Shown piece after piece: positions 33,781-45,480 of a DNA stretch of 64,000 nt. The notes under the pieces were generated by a model. That model worked only from the letters and a program-made list of their open reading frames with translations. It made no database searches and was not told the DNA's origin. The number at the start of each line of letters is the position of its first letter. Position 1 is the first letter of the stretch. Both the position numbers and the translations under genes were made by a program. The stretch lies in the NCBI GenBank assembly GCA_029204225.1, contig CM055092.1, positions 16,547,921 to 16,611,920 of the forward strand. The letters are read 5' to 3'. The DNA is from Diphasiastrum complanatum. Taxonomy: Eukaryota > Streptophyta > Lycopodiopsida > Lycopodiales > Lycopodiaceae.

Positions 33781-34430
33781 TCTTTCACAATCCACAACTA
33801 AGTAAGAAACAAGAAAACAAGATCCTAGTTAATCCACAATACAAGGAAATCAAGCATGCTCATAGAAACTTCACTCAAGAACATTGCCATGAACAAGGAG
33901 CTTAGCAATTATCAAGAACTCGTGGAGGATCCTCTTTATTTGCTCAAGAGAACTTGACAATACATTCAAAGCTCCCTCACAAGAGAGGGGGGGCTAAATA
34001 AGCAAGAAGGCTACCCATGTGGAGCCCAAGTGGCAATTCCACCAAATTAGAAATTACATGTGGAATTTGCCCTTCCACTAAAGGTCACCATCAAAAGGTG
34101 GCTCACTCTAACTAATTTAAGGGGGGTCTACATTTATTTACAATGCCCAGGAAATATTACTAGCTCCTACATGGTCATTCCTTTTTTGGGATACACCATG
34201 TAGGCTCACATAGATAATTCACTTTCTTCCTAGCCAGTAATTCCTCGGCTCTCATGCTCGGCTCTCAGCTTCTTCTGCTCTCCTCCTTCTGAGACCTCCT
34301 CGGTCATGGGTGAGAGATAACTTGTGTCTTCAGCTTGGCTTGGCATCTGGGGATTCTCTGGAATCTGCTAACATTATCCACCCCTAATCTGTTGTAGGAC
34401 CCACCGCAACACCGGTGATGTTTTTTCGCT
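33781..34430 (-). mobile_element. Probable 3' LTR of the element carrying the ORF at 34430-36040
   Basis: Read on the minus strand, a purine stretch (attaggggtggataa, near 34376-34390) directly precedes TGTTAGCAGATTCC. This fits a polypurine tract followed by an LTR start. No matching 5' LTR was seen above 36040. Confidence 0.35.
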
Positions 34431-36040
34431 TGGCACTTGGAAAAGCATGGATCTTCGTTCGCTTCCATAAAACCAGGTGCTTATTGTCCGCAAAACTTAT
34501 TCTTCAAAATTGAAAGTCTCTCAATTGGCCGCTACATACCAGCCCTCTTAAGACCTTCTTGCGAGTTCTGCTCGTCTCGTCGTCGTGCCGCCTGCTTTCA
34601 CTCGCTCATCTTTCGTCCCAGGGCTTCAAAAACTTGGAAGCGGAGCTTACTTCCGAAATTGAGGGGCCCCATAAATTCTCTTATCTTTTTCACGAAGCCC
34701 ATTTCCTGCCAGTCTTCCACCATGGTCACATGGCGTGACGACATGAAGGCCGCTCTGTAGTATAGCCTGGCTATCATCTCATGGTCTTCTTCCGATTGGA
34801 GGGCTACATTTGGGTTGATTTTGATGGGCTCCAAGCCTCGATCCCAGAAATAATCTTGTTGCATCAGAAAGGCCATGGATATGCAATACTCAGCACTTTC
34901 TTGCACGCAAAGATTGGCACTTGTTTTGTATTTATGCCCGAAGTCGAGTAACTGCAGCCTCAGATCATCCGGGGAGGTTCTCTCTGAAATTCACGGAATG
35001 ACTGGCCAGCTTACCACCGCCACTCGTGGCTTTTCTTCCAGCCATGGGTTTCTGCATTTGAGTGGCATGTAGAAGGGATCCACTCGCTTCCATGTCGGTG
35101 CCTTCAGATACTCTTGGAGTCGCCTGCTATCCTTCAGGACTTTATTCCGCCATTCTGGTTGCGGTTGTAACGCAGCAATGATCTCGGCCCTGGTGGAGTA
35201 TTGGCTTTTATCCCTCCCCTCATGTTGGGAGGGTATTTCCTCTCAAAGACTCTCTTGTGTCAACCAATTTGCCTCTGGGCCAGGTAGGGGAAGTTGTCTT
35301 ACGCGGTTGGGATGGCCTCGCCAGATAATCATCTAGGGCCTTGGTGCCCGTATCTTTCTCTTTAGCTCGCTCGCTTGTCGACGGCTCAGATGCGCCCGTG
35401 TCCGCCAGGAAGTCATCATCACCCCCCATGTCGGTGTTAGTTTCTGGTAGGTCAGGGATGGAATGATCTAGAGAGAGGGTGCGGGTGTGATAGGTTTAGG
35501 AGGAGGTGGGATCAACAAGTTATACGCCTCATCGGGAGAGTGGAGTTGTTGGAGGAACTCGTCCCGTCGGGCTTTGTAGGTGTCAGCTGGGCCTTTTGAT
35601 GGGCCTATTATTTTGCTAGGAGGTGATGGAGAGAGGGAAGATGAAAGAATCGGGTAAGTTGGAATGAATGTTTCGGAAAAGTTGAAAGCAGAGTAGGAGG
35701 AGGGGTTAAAAGTGGGAGGGGGTCGGAAAAAAGTTCTAGAAGCAGCCTCGGCTCTCTGGTCACCCGATCCCGAGCTACCATCTGAAGGGTGGGTTTGCCC
35801 GCCTTGATTCCCTGCTCCATCATTCCCATCATCGTCCCGTGGCTTTGTTAATTGGGCGCCTGCTTGGGCCTTGCACGCCGTGTCCCATAATTGGTTCACC
35901 TTGTCCAAGACTTGCTGCAGGGCCTTCGTGGTTTCTTCCAGCTGCTTCTGGGACTCCAGGATGATCTTCTCTTGTTTGGCCACAATGTTTTCAAAAATTT
36001 TCTTTTTGGCTTCTCGTCCAAGGTCATTTTCATGTTGCAA
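34430..36040 (-). pseudogene. Unassigned retroelement-associated ORF: coiled coil, Pro-rich, folded C-terminal part
   Basis: Minus strand. Frame 1 (36040-35468) begins MQHENDLGREAKKKIFENIV with a ~60-residue coiled coil (KQEKIILESQKQLEETTKAL, QQVLDKVNQL), then Gly/Asp- and Pro/Ser-rich sequence. A different frame (35429-35220) gives KALDDYLARPSQP. Frame 1 resumes through 34906-34598 with AEYCISMAFLMQQDYFWDRG, EEDHEMIARLYYRAAFMSS and KKIREFMGPLNFGSKLRFQV. The latter looks like a folded domain. Frameshifts separate the parts. It resembles the N-terminal half of an LTR-element protein but has no zinc knuckle, protease or RT, and I do not recognise the family. Confidence 0.42.
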
Positions 36041-38227
36041 ATTTTAGTGCTTAGTTTATACATTTTTATCTACTCACTTAACATGTTCAATTTGGTGGTC
36101 CTTATACAAATTTGACACCATTTCACATCATATGCTTTTATTAGTCACCATTGGATTTTGCAACACACCCATGCACACACAAATATTTATATAACTTTTG
36201 TTATAAATGCATACTACAAATATCTTCTACATGCTGCAAACATAAATGGCACAACTTTTGTTAGTATTAGGGTTAGGAAGATATGTAAGGACGTTATCAT
36301 TGAGGCCTTAACAACTAAGATGCATAACTTGTTCTAAATAGCTCATTAAATTGGTACCAATCAAATGAGACTAAGGAACAAGTCCCATTAGGGCGAGTGA
36401 CACCTCAGCCTTAACCTAGTTTGGTACACTCGTAAATGGTGAGTAAAGTTGCTTCCAAGGGACCTAAGAACAATACAAGAAGGATAAGTTGCAAAGACTA
36501 TATAATTCAATTTAGTTATTCTAGTGTTGTTTAATTCTTTATAGGAGAGTCTGGTCGATCCACTTTGTGTTCAGCTCAAAATTGATTTTTCATTGATCTT
36601 ACTTCGAGATTACAATAATAGTGCTGATGAATGCTAATCCTCATGTAGTTTACAATCCGATTTTTCATGATGACAGATGGTTCTCTCTCACGATTCCTTT
36701 GTGCAACCCAAATTAGAGCTGTCCAAAATTGTAGAAGTCATATATGATCTCACAGGTTCATAGTGACAATTATATGAATCCTGTGATGATGCCACTAGAA
36801 TTGGTGATCGAGATTGTAAAATTCCAGAAGGCCTGACAGTGATCCTGCTCTTGGAATACCAAGAGCTTTTAGGTGTTGGATGTCACTGGCTCCTCTCGGG
36901 TTGATGCTTCAAACATCGCGGCCATGCTATGGAACTGCATCACCGATTCACATACATCTGTTAGTGATTATCCAAGTAGAAAAGACTCACAAATCTTTGG
37001 TCAACCACCGAGACTCCAGAAAATTCAGTGTAGATAGTCTGAAATTCAACTATCGAGTATGATTATAAAAATTGCCATTTAGAGATTATAATCCAATACA
37101 TTATAATATGCAGATGAAAAAAGCTCAAAGGTGCAATCCATTCTCATCATCAACAAAATTTCTGGAGAATTACTGACCTTGAAACCACAGCCTCTTACAG
37201 AAGCTTTGGTACATTTCTGGCCATCAAACACAGCAACTGTGTCACGGAGATCCAGCAGTTTTCCACAAAATAGGAGATCTTTCGTGGCAACAAAAGAACA
37301 GAATGCCTTACAAAGAAATATTACAAATGCTTTCTCTTTCTAATATAGTCGAAGGTCGGTTTTTAGTTTGGCGAATATACTCTGTGATAATCCTAAATGT
37401 GCTATCATTCAAGTAATTCTGACTTAATAGAATCATGCATGCAACATTCTGTTTCTGATATGATATCCTGTTTCCTTCTGTACGGACTTCAGTAAGGGAA
37501 AAAAAATTCATTTTGTACATTTACCCAGGTAGTAAAGTACCAGCGAGTGTGATGGCACTCCAGGAGATCGGTCCAGCACTGCAGTCCACTGGAAAGATTT
37601 TCCATCGATAAGAGGGTCCTTGTAGCAGAGCTCTCTACACACTTCTCTACCTGCAGACGGAAAGATAGAAAGAGTTTAATTAAAAACTATAAATCGTCGA
37701 CATAGTTGAAAAAGCAAGTAGCAAGAGTACAGAATGTAGGCTAAGGGTTACCTACCCAAGAACGTGTGAAGGGAAATAGCAACGAAATCGAGTAACTCTC
37801 CTATGAGCTGCTACGAAATTGAAACTTACAATCCTCCCATTTGTCTTGCAGGCAACCTTTCTTACAGTACACCCTCCCTGCATGTTCCATAAGAAGAGTT
37901 ATCAGCTATTTCGTACAGGACAGACATAGCTAAAACCGTAAACTCCTAAAGCAATGCCAATGTTCAACGAAAGGAATTCATATCTCCTGCATAGCATGCG
38001 TGCGTGCGTGTGTGGAAATGAAAAGGCTACAAATTACATGGTATGTCGAAGAAAGACTCGTAGCGCTGCACACAGCAATCATTGCAGTTATTGCCTTGTC
38101 GTTGTTGTTGGGATTGGGTAAGGTTACTAGCCATAGCGGTGAGCTTTGTCAGTGCTCTCTCCTAAAAGCTCAAGGAAAACTCACGTATAGCTTCTCTCCT
38201 CTGATAAGTCTCTCTTCTCACGCATAC

Positions 38228-38230
<3 letters not shown>
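36041..38230. other. Intergenic stretch, nothing recognised
   Basis: AT-rich sequence with only short, scattered open frames and no protein motif, LTR end or clear repeat that I can see. Confidence 0.4.

Positions 38231-38269
<39 letters not shown>
38231..38269. repeat. (AG)~19 microsatellite
   Basis: About 39 bp of uninterrupted AG. Confidence 0.95.
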
Positions 38270-38270
<1 letters not shown>

Positions 38271-38395
38271 GTGTGTCTTGTTAAATTTTAGGATAATATC
38301 AAAAGATGTGGCACTTTTGAAACAAGCATAACATATGTATATATATACATGTATATAAATAGCTATTCATATAGGGTAGCTATCCCTTGCCCTCC

Positions 38396-38527
38396 TTAAG
38401 TGAGGGGGAAGGACCGGCTCCGACGCCCTTCCGCCCCGGAAGGGTCTGAGGCCGAGGGCGGAGGCCCGAGGCCGTAGGCCCTTCCGTGGACGGAAGGGCC
38501 CGAGGAGCCGGGCTTTCCCGGACGTAA
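38396..38527. mobile_element. GC-rich foldback element, copy A
   Basis: A very GC-rich ~132-bp island in AT-rich DNA. The left end TTAAGTGAGGGGGAAGG-ACCGGCTCC mirrors the right end read inward (TTACGTCCGGGAAAG-CCCGGCTCC). The interior is built of inverted ccttccg/cggaagg and ggcccgagg words. It shares its ends and vocabulary with copies B (41040-41169) and C (42907-43058). There is no coding capacity, so it is MITE-like. Confidence 0.65.
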
Positions 38528-38768
38528 TCTTAGCACAAGTGAATCTTAGCACATTTTGTATGGTTTATTTGCTGGTGTTTATTTTTAGACCAGCATAATT
38601 GTGCCATTTAAGTGTTATTGGAAATACATTGAAAATATTCATTGGTGCTTTACTATGGCACAAACTTTGTGATGCTTGCCCAAGGCATATCCCCCCCTCG
38701 AGATTGTCCAAGCTTTTTATCCTTAATGCCAAGGCCACACAACCTCCCTAGGTGTTTGTCATCAAACG

Positions 38769-38769
<1 letters not shown>

Positions 38770-38829
<60 letters not shown>
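38770..38829. repeat. (GA)~30 microsatellite
   Basis: About 60 bp of GA preceded by gggg. Confidence 0.95.
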
Positions 38830-38834
<5 letters not shown>

Positions 38835-41039
38835 TAATCCCTTAGAGTTGACATAGTCTTGGAGCAATTGGCAACAAGTGTTACAATGATTCATATTCTC
38901 AAGCTTGTCGTGATGTTTGTTAACATTCCACATGTTATTTTTTAATCAGTTGTTTTGAATCTTGCTACAAGCTTGTCTGGTACCAATGAAAGCCAAAAAT
39001 AGCTAAGCCGCATGCCGGCCCATAAATGGAGTGACTATACATCCACTATTTCCAATTCTTTAGTTTGAATACTGACACATATACATGAATCTTACTATAA
39101 GGAATCTTATATTTTACATCTTATGCTAAAGTCCAAAACACACTCTCCAAGTACAAAAGTTCATTTTGCAATTTGTATACATGGCACTAACTACCTTTTG
39201 TACGACTCTATAAGTCAAACATTTTATAATTGAACTGTTCAATAAATCTTGTCAACCGTTTGGTTTGCATTAGAATGGTGTTATGTGGCGGATAAGAAAT
39301 TTGTCATTATTTGAGTGGGTCCATGATGGGAGTCCCAAAGTTTTGAATATCAATTAAAAGGCTTGTCGAATGGACTATGCTGAATAGCATATGAAACCAC
39401 TAAATACTAACCCAACTCATAGAATTTGTGGAATCAATACATTGAACAAAACAAAGAAGTCTAGCATGGTGTTACACTCGCATTGTTCATACATTGAGAT
39501 GTAGTAAGTCCATTGAGTGAGATATTATTAATGTCCACTTGTTACCCAAAAATGTCTAGCAATTTATTTGACAAACAACATGCAGTAGCATTTGAATCCT
39601 CATCATACGTTGGGCCCAAGTGTTACAAAGCAGGCATACAAAACACACTACACTACGACGTACTTGGTACTCATAATTGCTGCTTGATGAGTTTTTGATA
39701 ATCATTTGTCATGTTCTACACGTAATTAGGCCTTGTGTCCAATAATTGTTGATAAGTATTGGCATGGTGCTAAATTAGAAGAGGATTAGTTCAACAATAG
39801 AGTCGATAACAGAGCATAAGCACCCACGCTATCTTTGTTAATTGCAAGAATTCTAATAATGGTTTAAAGGCCTACTTAAGCTTAATATGGTCCCAAACTC
39901 ATATTGAATTAAACACAAGAGACCACCTTATATAGGTGAGGTCATGATAAATTTGGAGGCCATTATTCATTCATCTAATTGAACTTTTCTTATGAGAATT
40001 GGGAGCTTCTCTTCATTGAGAGCTATGGCTTTGATTCATGTGCCAACCTACACATGAGAGCTTGATCATGCTCTAGCAATAGGCCCTCATCATTCATGTG
40101 ATGAACGATAAATTACTGAAGAGTTCTATGTTACTTTTCCTAATTTGGTGACAACTTATCGTGTTTCTTGATTCTCTAACTACTTTTCCCATTTCTTGTT
40201 TTTGCCATGCAAGTTTGATGCCTATGGATAGATATAATGTTACGATGCTATGATTGGCTAATGACAAATTTGGTATCTAAATAGCATTAGATCCTTTTCC
40301 TAGTAAATTTGTTAGTTTTCTTGTAAGCTTTGGTAGAGTTTCTATTCACCAACTAATTAGTTTATTGGTTTTTCAATTTCTAAATTACTTTGGGTCAATT
40401 TTAGACCTATAATCATTGTCTTTTGCATATGTTCTTGTTTAAGTCATTAACCCTCAATCTTAGCTTTTGGGAAGTACTTATTTTTTGAGTTGGAAGTACT
40501 TTGAGAAAGTTATGGCAATTTCAGTAGAACTTCTCCAATTCTAATCAGTCACAACTTTGATGTCTAATTTTCTCTAATTTTTAATGCATTTTTGGTCAAA
40601 TCTTCTAGATCTAAGATGGTGGATTGGTAGAGCTATGTCTTCACTTCAATCCAAATTAATTTTGACCCAATTTGGATTTGAATTAATAGATTAACTATTT
40701 TTTGCAAACTGTCATTCTTGTTCTTTGTTGAAAGTTTGGAAGGAAAGTTACAACCTTCAACTTTTTAATTTTGAGGTTTTGTTCCAAAAAAAAAAAATCA
40801 GTTACATTTTTTAAGCTGTAAATAAAAAAGAAATACCCATTTTAGAATGGCACCATGAGTGATGTCATTTTCTTATTTTTTTTAAAATATTTTATTGAAT
40901 AGTATTCAAATCAGTATTTCACAAAAGCTGGTTGTCATTCATACTACTTGGGCCTAAATTTAGTAATAATCCCACTATTCTAGAATAGCCACAAATTGGA
41001 GTAAATATAGTAGCAGCTAGATGTACACATTTGGATACT
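38830..41039. other. Intergenic stretch, nothing recognised
   Basis: AT-rich, no credible coding frame, no element ends identified. Confidence 0.4.
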
Positions 41040-41169
41040 TTACGTGGGGAAAAGGGCCCTGCCCCGAGGGCCTTCCGTGCTGGGAGGGCCCTTGCCCGAG
41101 GGCGGGAGCCCGAGGGCAGGGCCCGACCTACACGGAAGGCCCGAGGGGCTCGGGCCTTCCCTTGCGTAA
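41040..41169. mobile_element. GC-rich foldback element, copy B
   Basis: A 130-bp island running from TTACGTGGGGAAAAGGGCC to ...CTTCCCTTGCGTAA. Read inward, the right end is TTACGCAAGGGAAGGCCCGA, so both termini begin TTACG. The interior holds paired gagggcagggccc/gggccctgcccc and ccttccg/cggaagg words. Same family as copies A and C. Confidence 0.7.
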
Positions 41170-42097
41170 TGACAAGTCTAAATTTTTTCTGTTTCATTGA
41201 TTCTTGACAGAATCGTTGATATGTTGCGCGAGGATGAAAATTCTGGACCATTTTATGGACAGAATCGTGATGCTTTTATCATGGATCAAAATTCTGGAGG
41301 TGCAAGCAAATTCCACCTCTAGAGGTGCATACAAAAAAAAAATGAAGAATTGGCATTATGTTGTATAAAAATGATAGGAGCCACCAATGATGACTCTCAC
41401 AGTCATGTCCCTATACTACAAGCGCAATCCTCTAAGTCGAAGTTGGGTATTGATTAAGTTGTCTTGAAAAAGCAAGAAATTAAACCATTTGATAGAACCA
41501 CTGGCTCTAAGGAAGGGTGGAACACCATCTCTAGGAGCAAGGCCACTTATTATTTATGGTCCTCCTTGCAACTTCATTAGACTTTTCATAGAGATAATTC
41601 AATATCAATACCAACTGTTATGGCCATATTCAACTAAGGACATGGAATAGCCCTACTATGGTACACCGGCCCTTCGGTATTCGAGATTATTGGTTGTGGC
41701 TCGATTTAATTCCATGTCAAGGCCAGTTTGTGACTAATGAACTTGAGAGGACCCAGACACTCTTTATTGAGACATATGGAGTAGTGCATGTACATGTGAG
41801 TGATATAGGCATGAGGACTGCATGAAGAGCTGTGACCTATTTATAGTTGGATTGCATGGGGATTGCATGAGTTCATGCACAAGAATCTACTTTTTATATA
41901 TTGAGGTAGATATTCTCCCGTCGATAACTTTTGGTTTAGGTTACCAGTGGCTCTCTTCTTTTCTAGCATTCACATGGCATAGCTCGGGGGCTAGATCCAG
42001 GTTTGATCTAAGATTGGTTGTGAGGTTTTGTTCTTACATGTATCCTGTTGTGTATTTCCTATCCTCATCTAAGGGATTATCCCTAGTGGTCTTTACA
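41170..42097 (+). mobile_element. Region ending in a retrotransposon 5' LTR (start not fixed)
   Basis: The stretch ends ...ggtctttaca, one base before a primer site at 42099. A TATA-like ctatttatag lies at about 41838, so the LTR probably covers the last few hundred bases. No second LTR is seen in the window. Confidence 0.5.
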
Positions 42098-42098
42098 T

Positions 42099-42110
42099 TG
42101 GTATTAGAGC
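42099..42110 (+). other. Retrotransposon primer-binding site (initiator Met tRNA type)
   Basis: TGGTATTAGAGC differs from the standard TGGTATCAGAGC in one position and lies one base after an LTR-like CA end. This is the usual arrangement for plant LTR retrotransposons primed by initiator Met tRNA. Confidence 0.7.
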
Positions 42111-42906
42111 TCGGCTAACATGCGGGTTTGGATGGGATGGAGACAAGCTCTACATCAAATTGGAAGTTGGAAGCACTTAGATTTACATCCCAGTTGGAGT
42201 GCTATCTTCTCAAGGGAATTTTGGAGCTGTATTCACTAATTCCGGTTTGAAGCATGCTTGTCAAATATGGTGGTAGAGTGCTCTTCTACAGGTTTGGTTG
42301 TGGGAAAAGATGCTGAGAATTAGTGTCTTGAGAACACTTTCATTTGATGTCGGAAAATTTGCTTGGGTAGATTTATTTGCTTGTGGTGTTGCCTAAATCT
42401 GCTTGTTAAAGGAGTTGATTAACTCACATTAGTCCTTGTTACACAATTTAGATTCAGGTTAAGCTACATGATGTTTTTCCGATAGACTGGTGTGGGATCA
42501 AGTTATCCATAATAAATAAACTTACTACAGCTAGAAGCTTGAACTTATGATTGCATGTTAAGGATTCTAAGTTTTTAGAACAAATTCTGTGGGAAAAAAA
42601 AACATGCAAAGTTGTGAACAATGTTCGGAAACTGTAGATTGATACTGTCTAACTATAAGCAGAAAAAAGACAATAGAGTTGAGTGTGGAGCACCCTGTTT
42701 GGTGGAATTAATTACTCTGTGTTGAAACAATTTGTTGGAATTTGTGACCTTTGCAACCAAACGTATATGCTTTATGGGATTCTATGTACATAGTACACAT
42801 AGTGGTCTAAGTTGGAGTAGTGACTTTATCAGTTTAGATTAGGAATAACGAGTCTTGTAATTAACTGTTATTACAAGGACACCGTGTATATATATATGAG
42901 CATCAA
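42111..42906 (+). other. Untranslated leader-like sequence after the primer site
   Basis: No gag or pol motif follows the primer site before copy C of the foldback family, so the element body is missing or unrecognisable. Confidence 0.35.
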
Positions 42907-43058
42907 TACGTATTATGGAAGGAGCCGGGCAGAAGCCATTCTGCCCGATAAGGATTTCCAAAAAAAAATTGGGCGAGGCCCGGAGGGGCCGAGCCTAAAT
43001 TTTTTTGGAAAGCCGAACCGGGCAGAATGGCCTTTGCCCGGCTCCTTCCATTGCGTAA
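42907..43058. mobile_element. GC-rich foldback element, copy C
   Basis: About 152 bp with terminal inverted repeats over 30 bp long. The left end reads TACGTATTATGGAAGGAGCC then GGGCAGAAGCCATTCTGCCC. The right end read inward is TTACGCAATGGAAGGAGCC then GGGCAAAGGCCATTCTGCCC. The loop contains A/T runs around ggcccggagg. Both ends again start with (T)TACG. It is the most intact of the three copies. Confidence 0.75.
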
Positions 43059-45040
43059 TAGATACCTGAAATTTTTCCAGAAGCACATTACGAAGCATAA
43101 TAGGCAGGTTTGACTTTGATTGACCAACACAAATGTGCCATGTGGCAGTTGTACGAAATCTGTACGGACGGGCACAGACAGGCAAAAAAAAAAAGCAGAA
43201 TCTGCCTTTGAAAAAAATGCATGCATTTTTTACTTTTTAATTTATTTGAAAATGGGCATAATATGCCACAGGTATCCATTACGTAATTTGAAGTGGCCTG
43301 GATTGAGAGCCTTCTTGAGTAAGTGTTGCTGCATTATGTCAGTCTCTCTCTACTTCTTGGATGGTGTCTTTTTTGTTCACAGATTGCATTGATTCTTTAT
43401 ATTAAGATGATTGCTTGAATCTGTGCTATGACTTCCAACACAATTATGAATAGTTGATTACATGTGCTTGAATTTCCATAAGAAAAATTTCTCTGCAAGA
43501 AGTTGTTGCATCTGCGCTAGGGAATGAAACTTTTGTGGGACTGAAAACCCTGTCTAACCCTCTGTATAGCTGCTAAAAGGCATTGGACAACCAGTTGATG
43601 CTCTGGGATGGAATTTTCAGAGATGGATTTGCAAGGCTTTTCCTGTAGAGGAAAAAAAAAATACCAAACCAGTTGTTGGGTTTTACACAACCTACTGATT
43701 TGATTCAGGGGTTGAAAAAGCTGTAACGCGTTTTCCTCTCAATCTGGATCTTATTGATAGAATGGATGCACGCCCTTTTGTTTCGAATGGTCGTAGAGAG
43801 ACTGCATCTGGGCAGTGAATTCCAGCGGCCATTGCACGTTTTTTTTTTTCTCTTTTTCCTTGGGCAGGCATGATTCTTTGAAGATCAGGGAATGGAAAAG
43901 GCGGTGGGGTTGCATGAAGGCGGTTGATGCTGTAATGACTGGTGGAGCGCAATCTCAAGTCCTGCTTTTCTCCACCTATTCTGTGATTGAGGCGGGTTCG
44001 TGCTGTGTAAATGTTGATGGCCGAATCTGAGTGCAGCTGTCACAACCTGAGGCATGGAAGCGATGAGATGCGCGATGGGGAATCCCGGGATGAAGCCCGA
44101 TCCACAGCGCCGGCCGTGTGGAGGGGAGCATAACCCCTATGATCTCATACTTAGGGTTGGTTTGTGGGGGATGGCCTCTTTTATTTTGAAACCCCTTTCT
44201 TGGGAGTTTAGTGGCCCAGCTTGTTGCTTGGGTAGCATGGGGTTTTCTTGTGAATCATTCTTTCCGGTATTGCATGGCCTTGGGGTTTTCATATGCAATT
44301 ACTTTTGTTTTTTGCATGATATTCCTTTGGTTCATGAAACCATTGCTTTTAGGCCTCAAGCAATGAATAAGAATGACGGAAAGGAGTAAAGCCATAGTCG
44401 GTTCGTAGAGGTGAGTTTTGGGTAAACCGCCTAAACCGACATTTGAAAATGGAATTACAAATTATTTTGACCTAACTGGGAAAAATGGTTGAGGAATAAT
44501 TTCTTATCCTAAGTGTAAAATCTATGAAGTGGGTTCATGGATTTAGGACCCGTACCCGGTAAGGGGGAATTTGATTTCTGGTTCACTTACTAATGTTTTA
44601 AACTCTGGAGTAAGGGTTACTCCCAGTATATGGAGTTAAAAAATAATTGAGGTAGATGATTTTGTCCTAGCACTCTTCGATCATTAGAAATTTGCAAGCA
44701 AAGGCTTTTTGCAAGATACTCGTTGAAGGTGAAATTTAGTCAAACTATTGAAGTAAGTCATGATGGGTGAATGGAGGTAACTTCTTTATTCATCAAATTG
44801 GATTTTTTTTGAATACAGTAAGGGAAGTACCGGAATCCAGAATTTGTGGATTTTTTATTCATGTATTTTAATCAGTTGCATTAAACTAATAGACCTTAAT
44901 GGAGTAGTGCTAAAGTTAGTGAAATGAAAAGAAAAATCTACTTTTCATTAGCGTTTAGTATATGTCTAGGGAAATCTCTTATACCTCTGTCGATGAAATT
45001 TTTTGGGAGACCAACAATTCTTAGGCGGGAAGAAATGGAC
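43059..45040. other. Intergenic stretch, nothing certain
   Basis: Several short open frames (e.g. 44054-44389 +) have no recognisable motif. Part of 43690-44390 is less AT-rich than its surroundings and could be an exon or UTR of an unrecognised transcript, but nothing supports a call. Confidence 0.3.
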
Positions 45041-45049
45041 ATTGAGATT

Positions 45050-45480
45050 AGTGAACGCGCCTGTATTTTGTAATTTGGATTTTTGATACACTAGGAACAA
45101 AATTAATGGGTTCTCCAGTGCTGAATAGATATGTGCCTTTGCGATATAGGAAATCCAGATGGAATTTTAAGATCTTTGGAATATCAGATAAGGCAGTTAA
45201 GGATCTTATGGAAGGAATGGAATTCCTTGTACTGATCCCGATATAGATATTGGACATCTATTGGTAAATTACTTTAGTTGTTTTGAATTCTTAATGCTTC
45301 CTTTGGTTTTCGATGAATACACTTGGGTTATTTCAAGAGTATATGAACGAGGTTTCTCGTCCACACCTGGGCTGGGTCAATGCCTAATACTTGTACATGA
45401 TATTTTCATCTATAGTAAATTGCTTAAGGAACAAGGGAGAATTCAATGGTTTGAGGTATTTTTTGGAATTGGTTGAAGAT
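45050..45480 (+). pseudogene. Very decayed Ty3/gypsy reverse transcriptase (tentative)
   Basis: The + strand around 45300-45470 encodes RVYERGFSSTPGLGQCL and ILVHDIFIYSKLLKEQG, which can be laid over the chromovirus block RVF-PYL-F-VFIDDI-IYSK-EEH with the first catalytic Asp replaced by His (HDIFIYSK). Upstream (45130-45240) a frame resembles the segment before the RT core. The identification rests on a short motif only. Confidence 0.35.

Noticed and set aside
42903-43226. Antisense frames through the foldback island
   Set aside because: Open only because the island is GC-rich and palindromic. No protein features.
43692-44389. Possible exons of a second host gene (less AT-rich block with open frames)
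   Set aside because: No recognisable motif, no convincing splice framework and no conserved wording. Left as unannotated.
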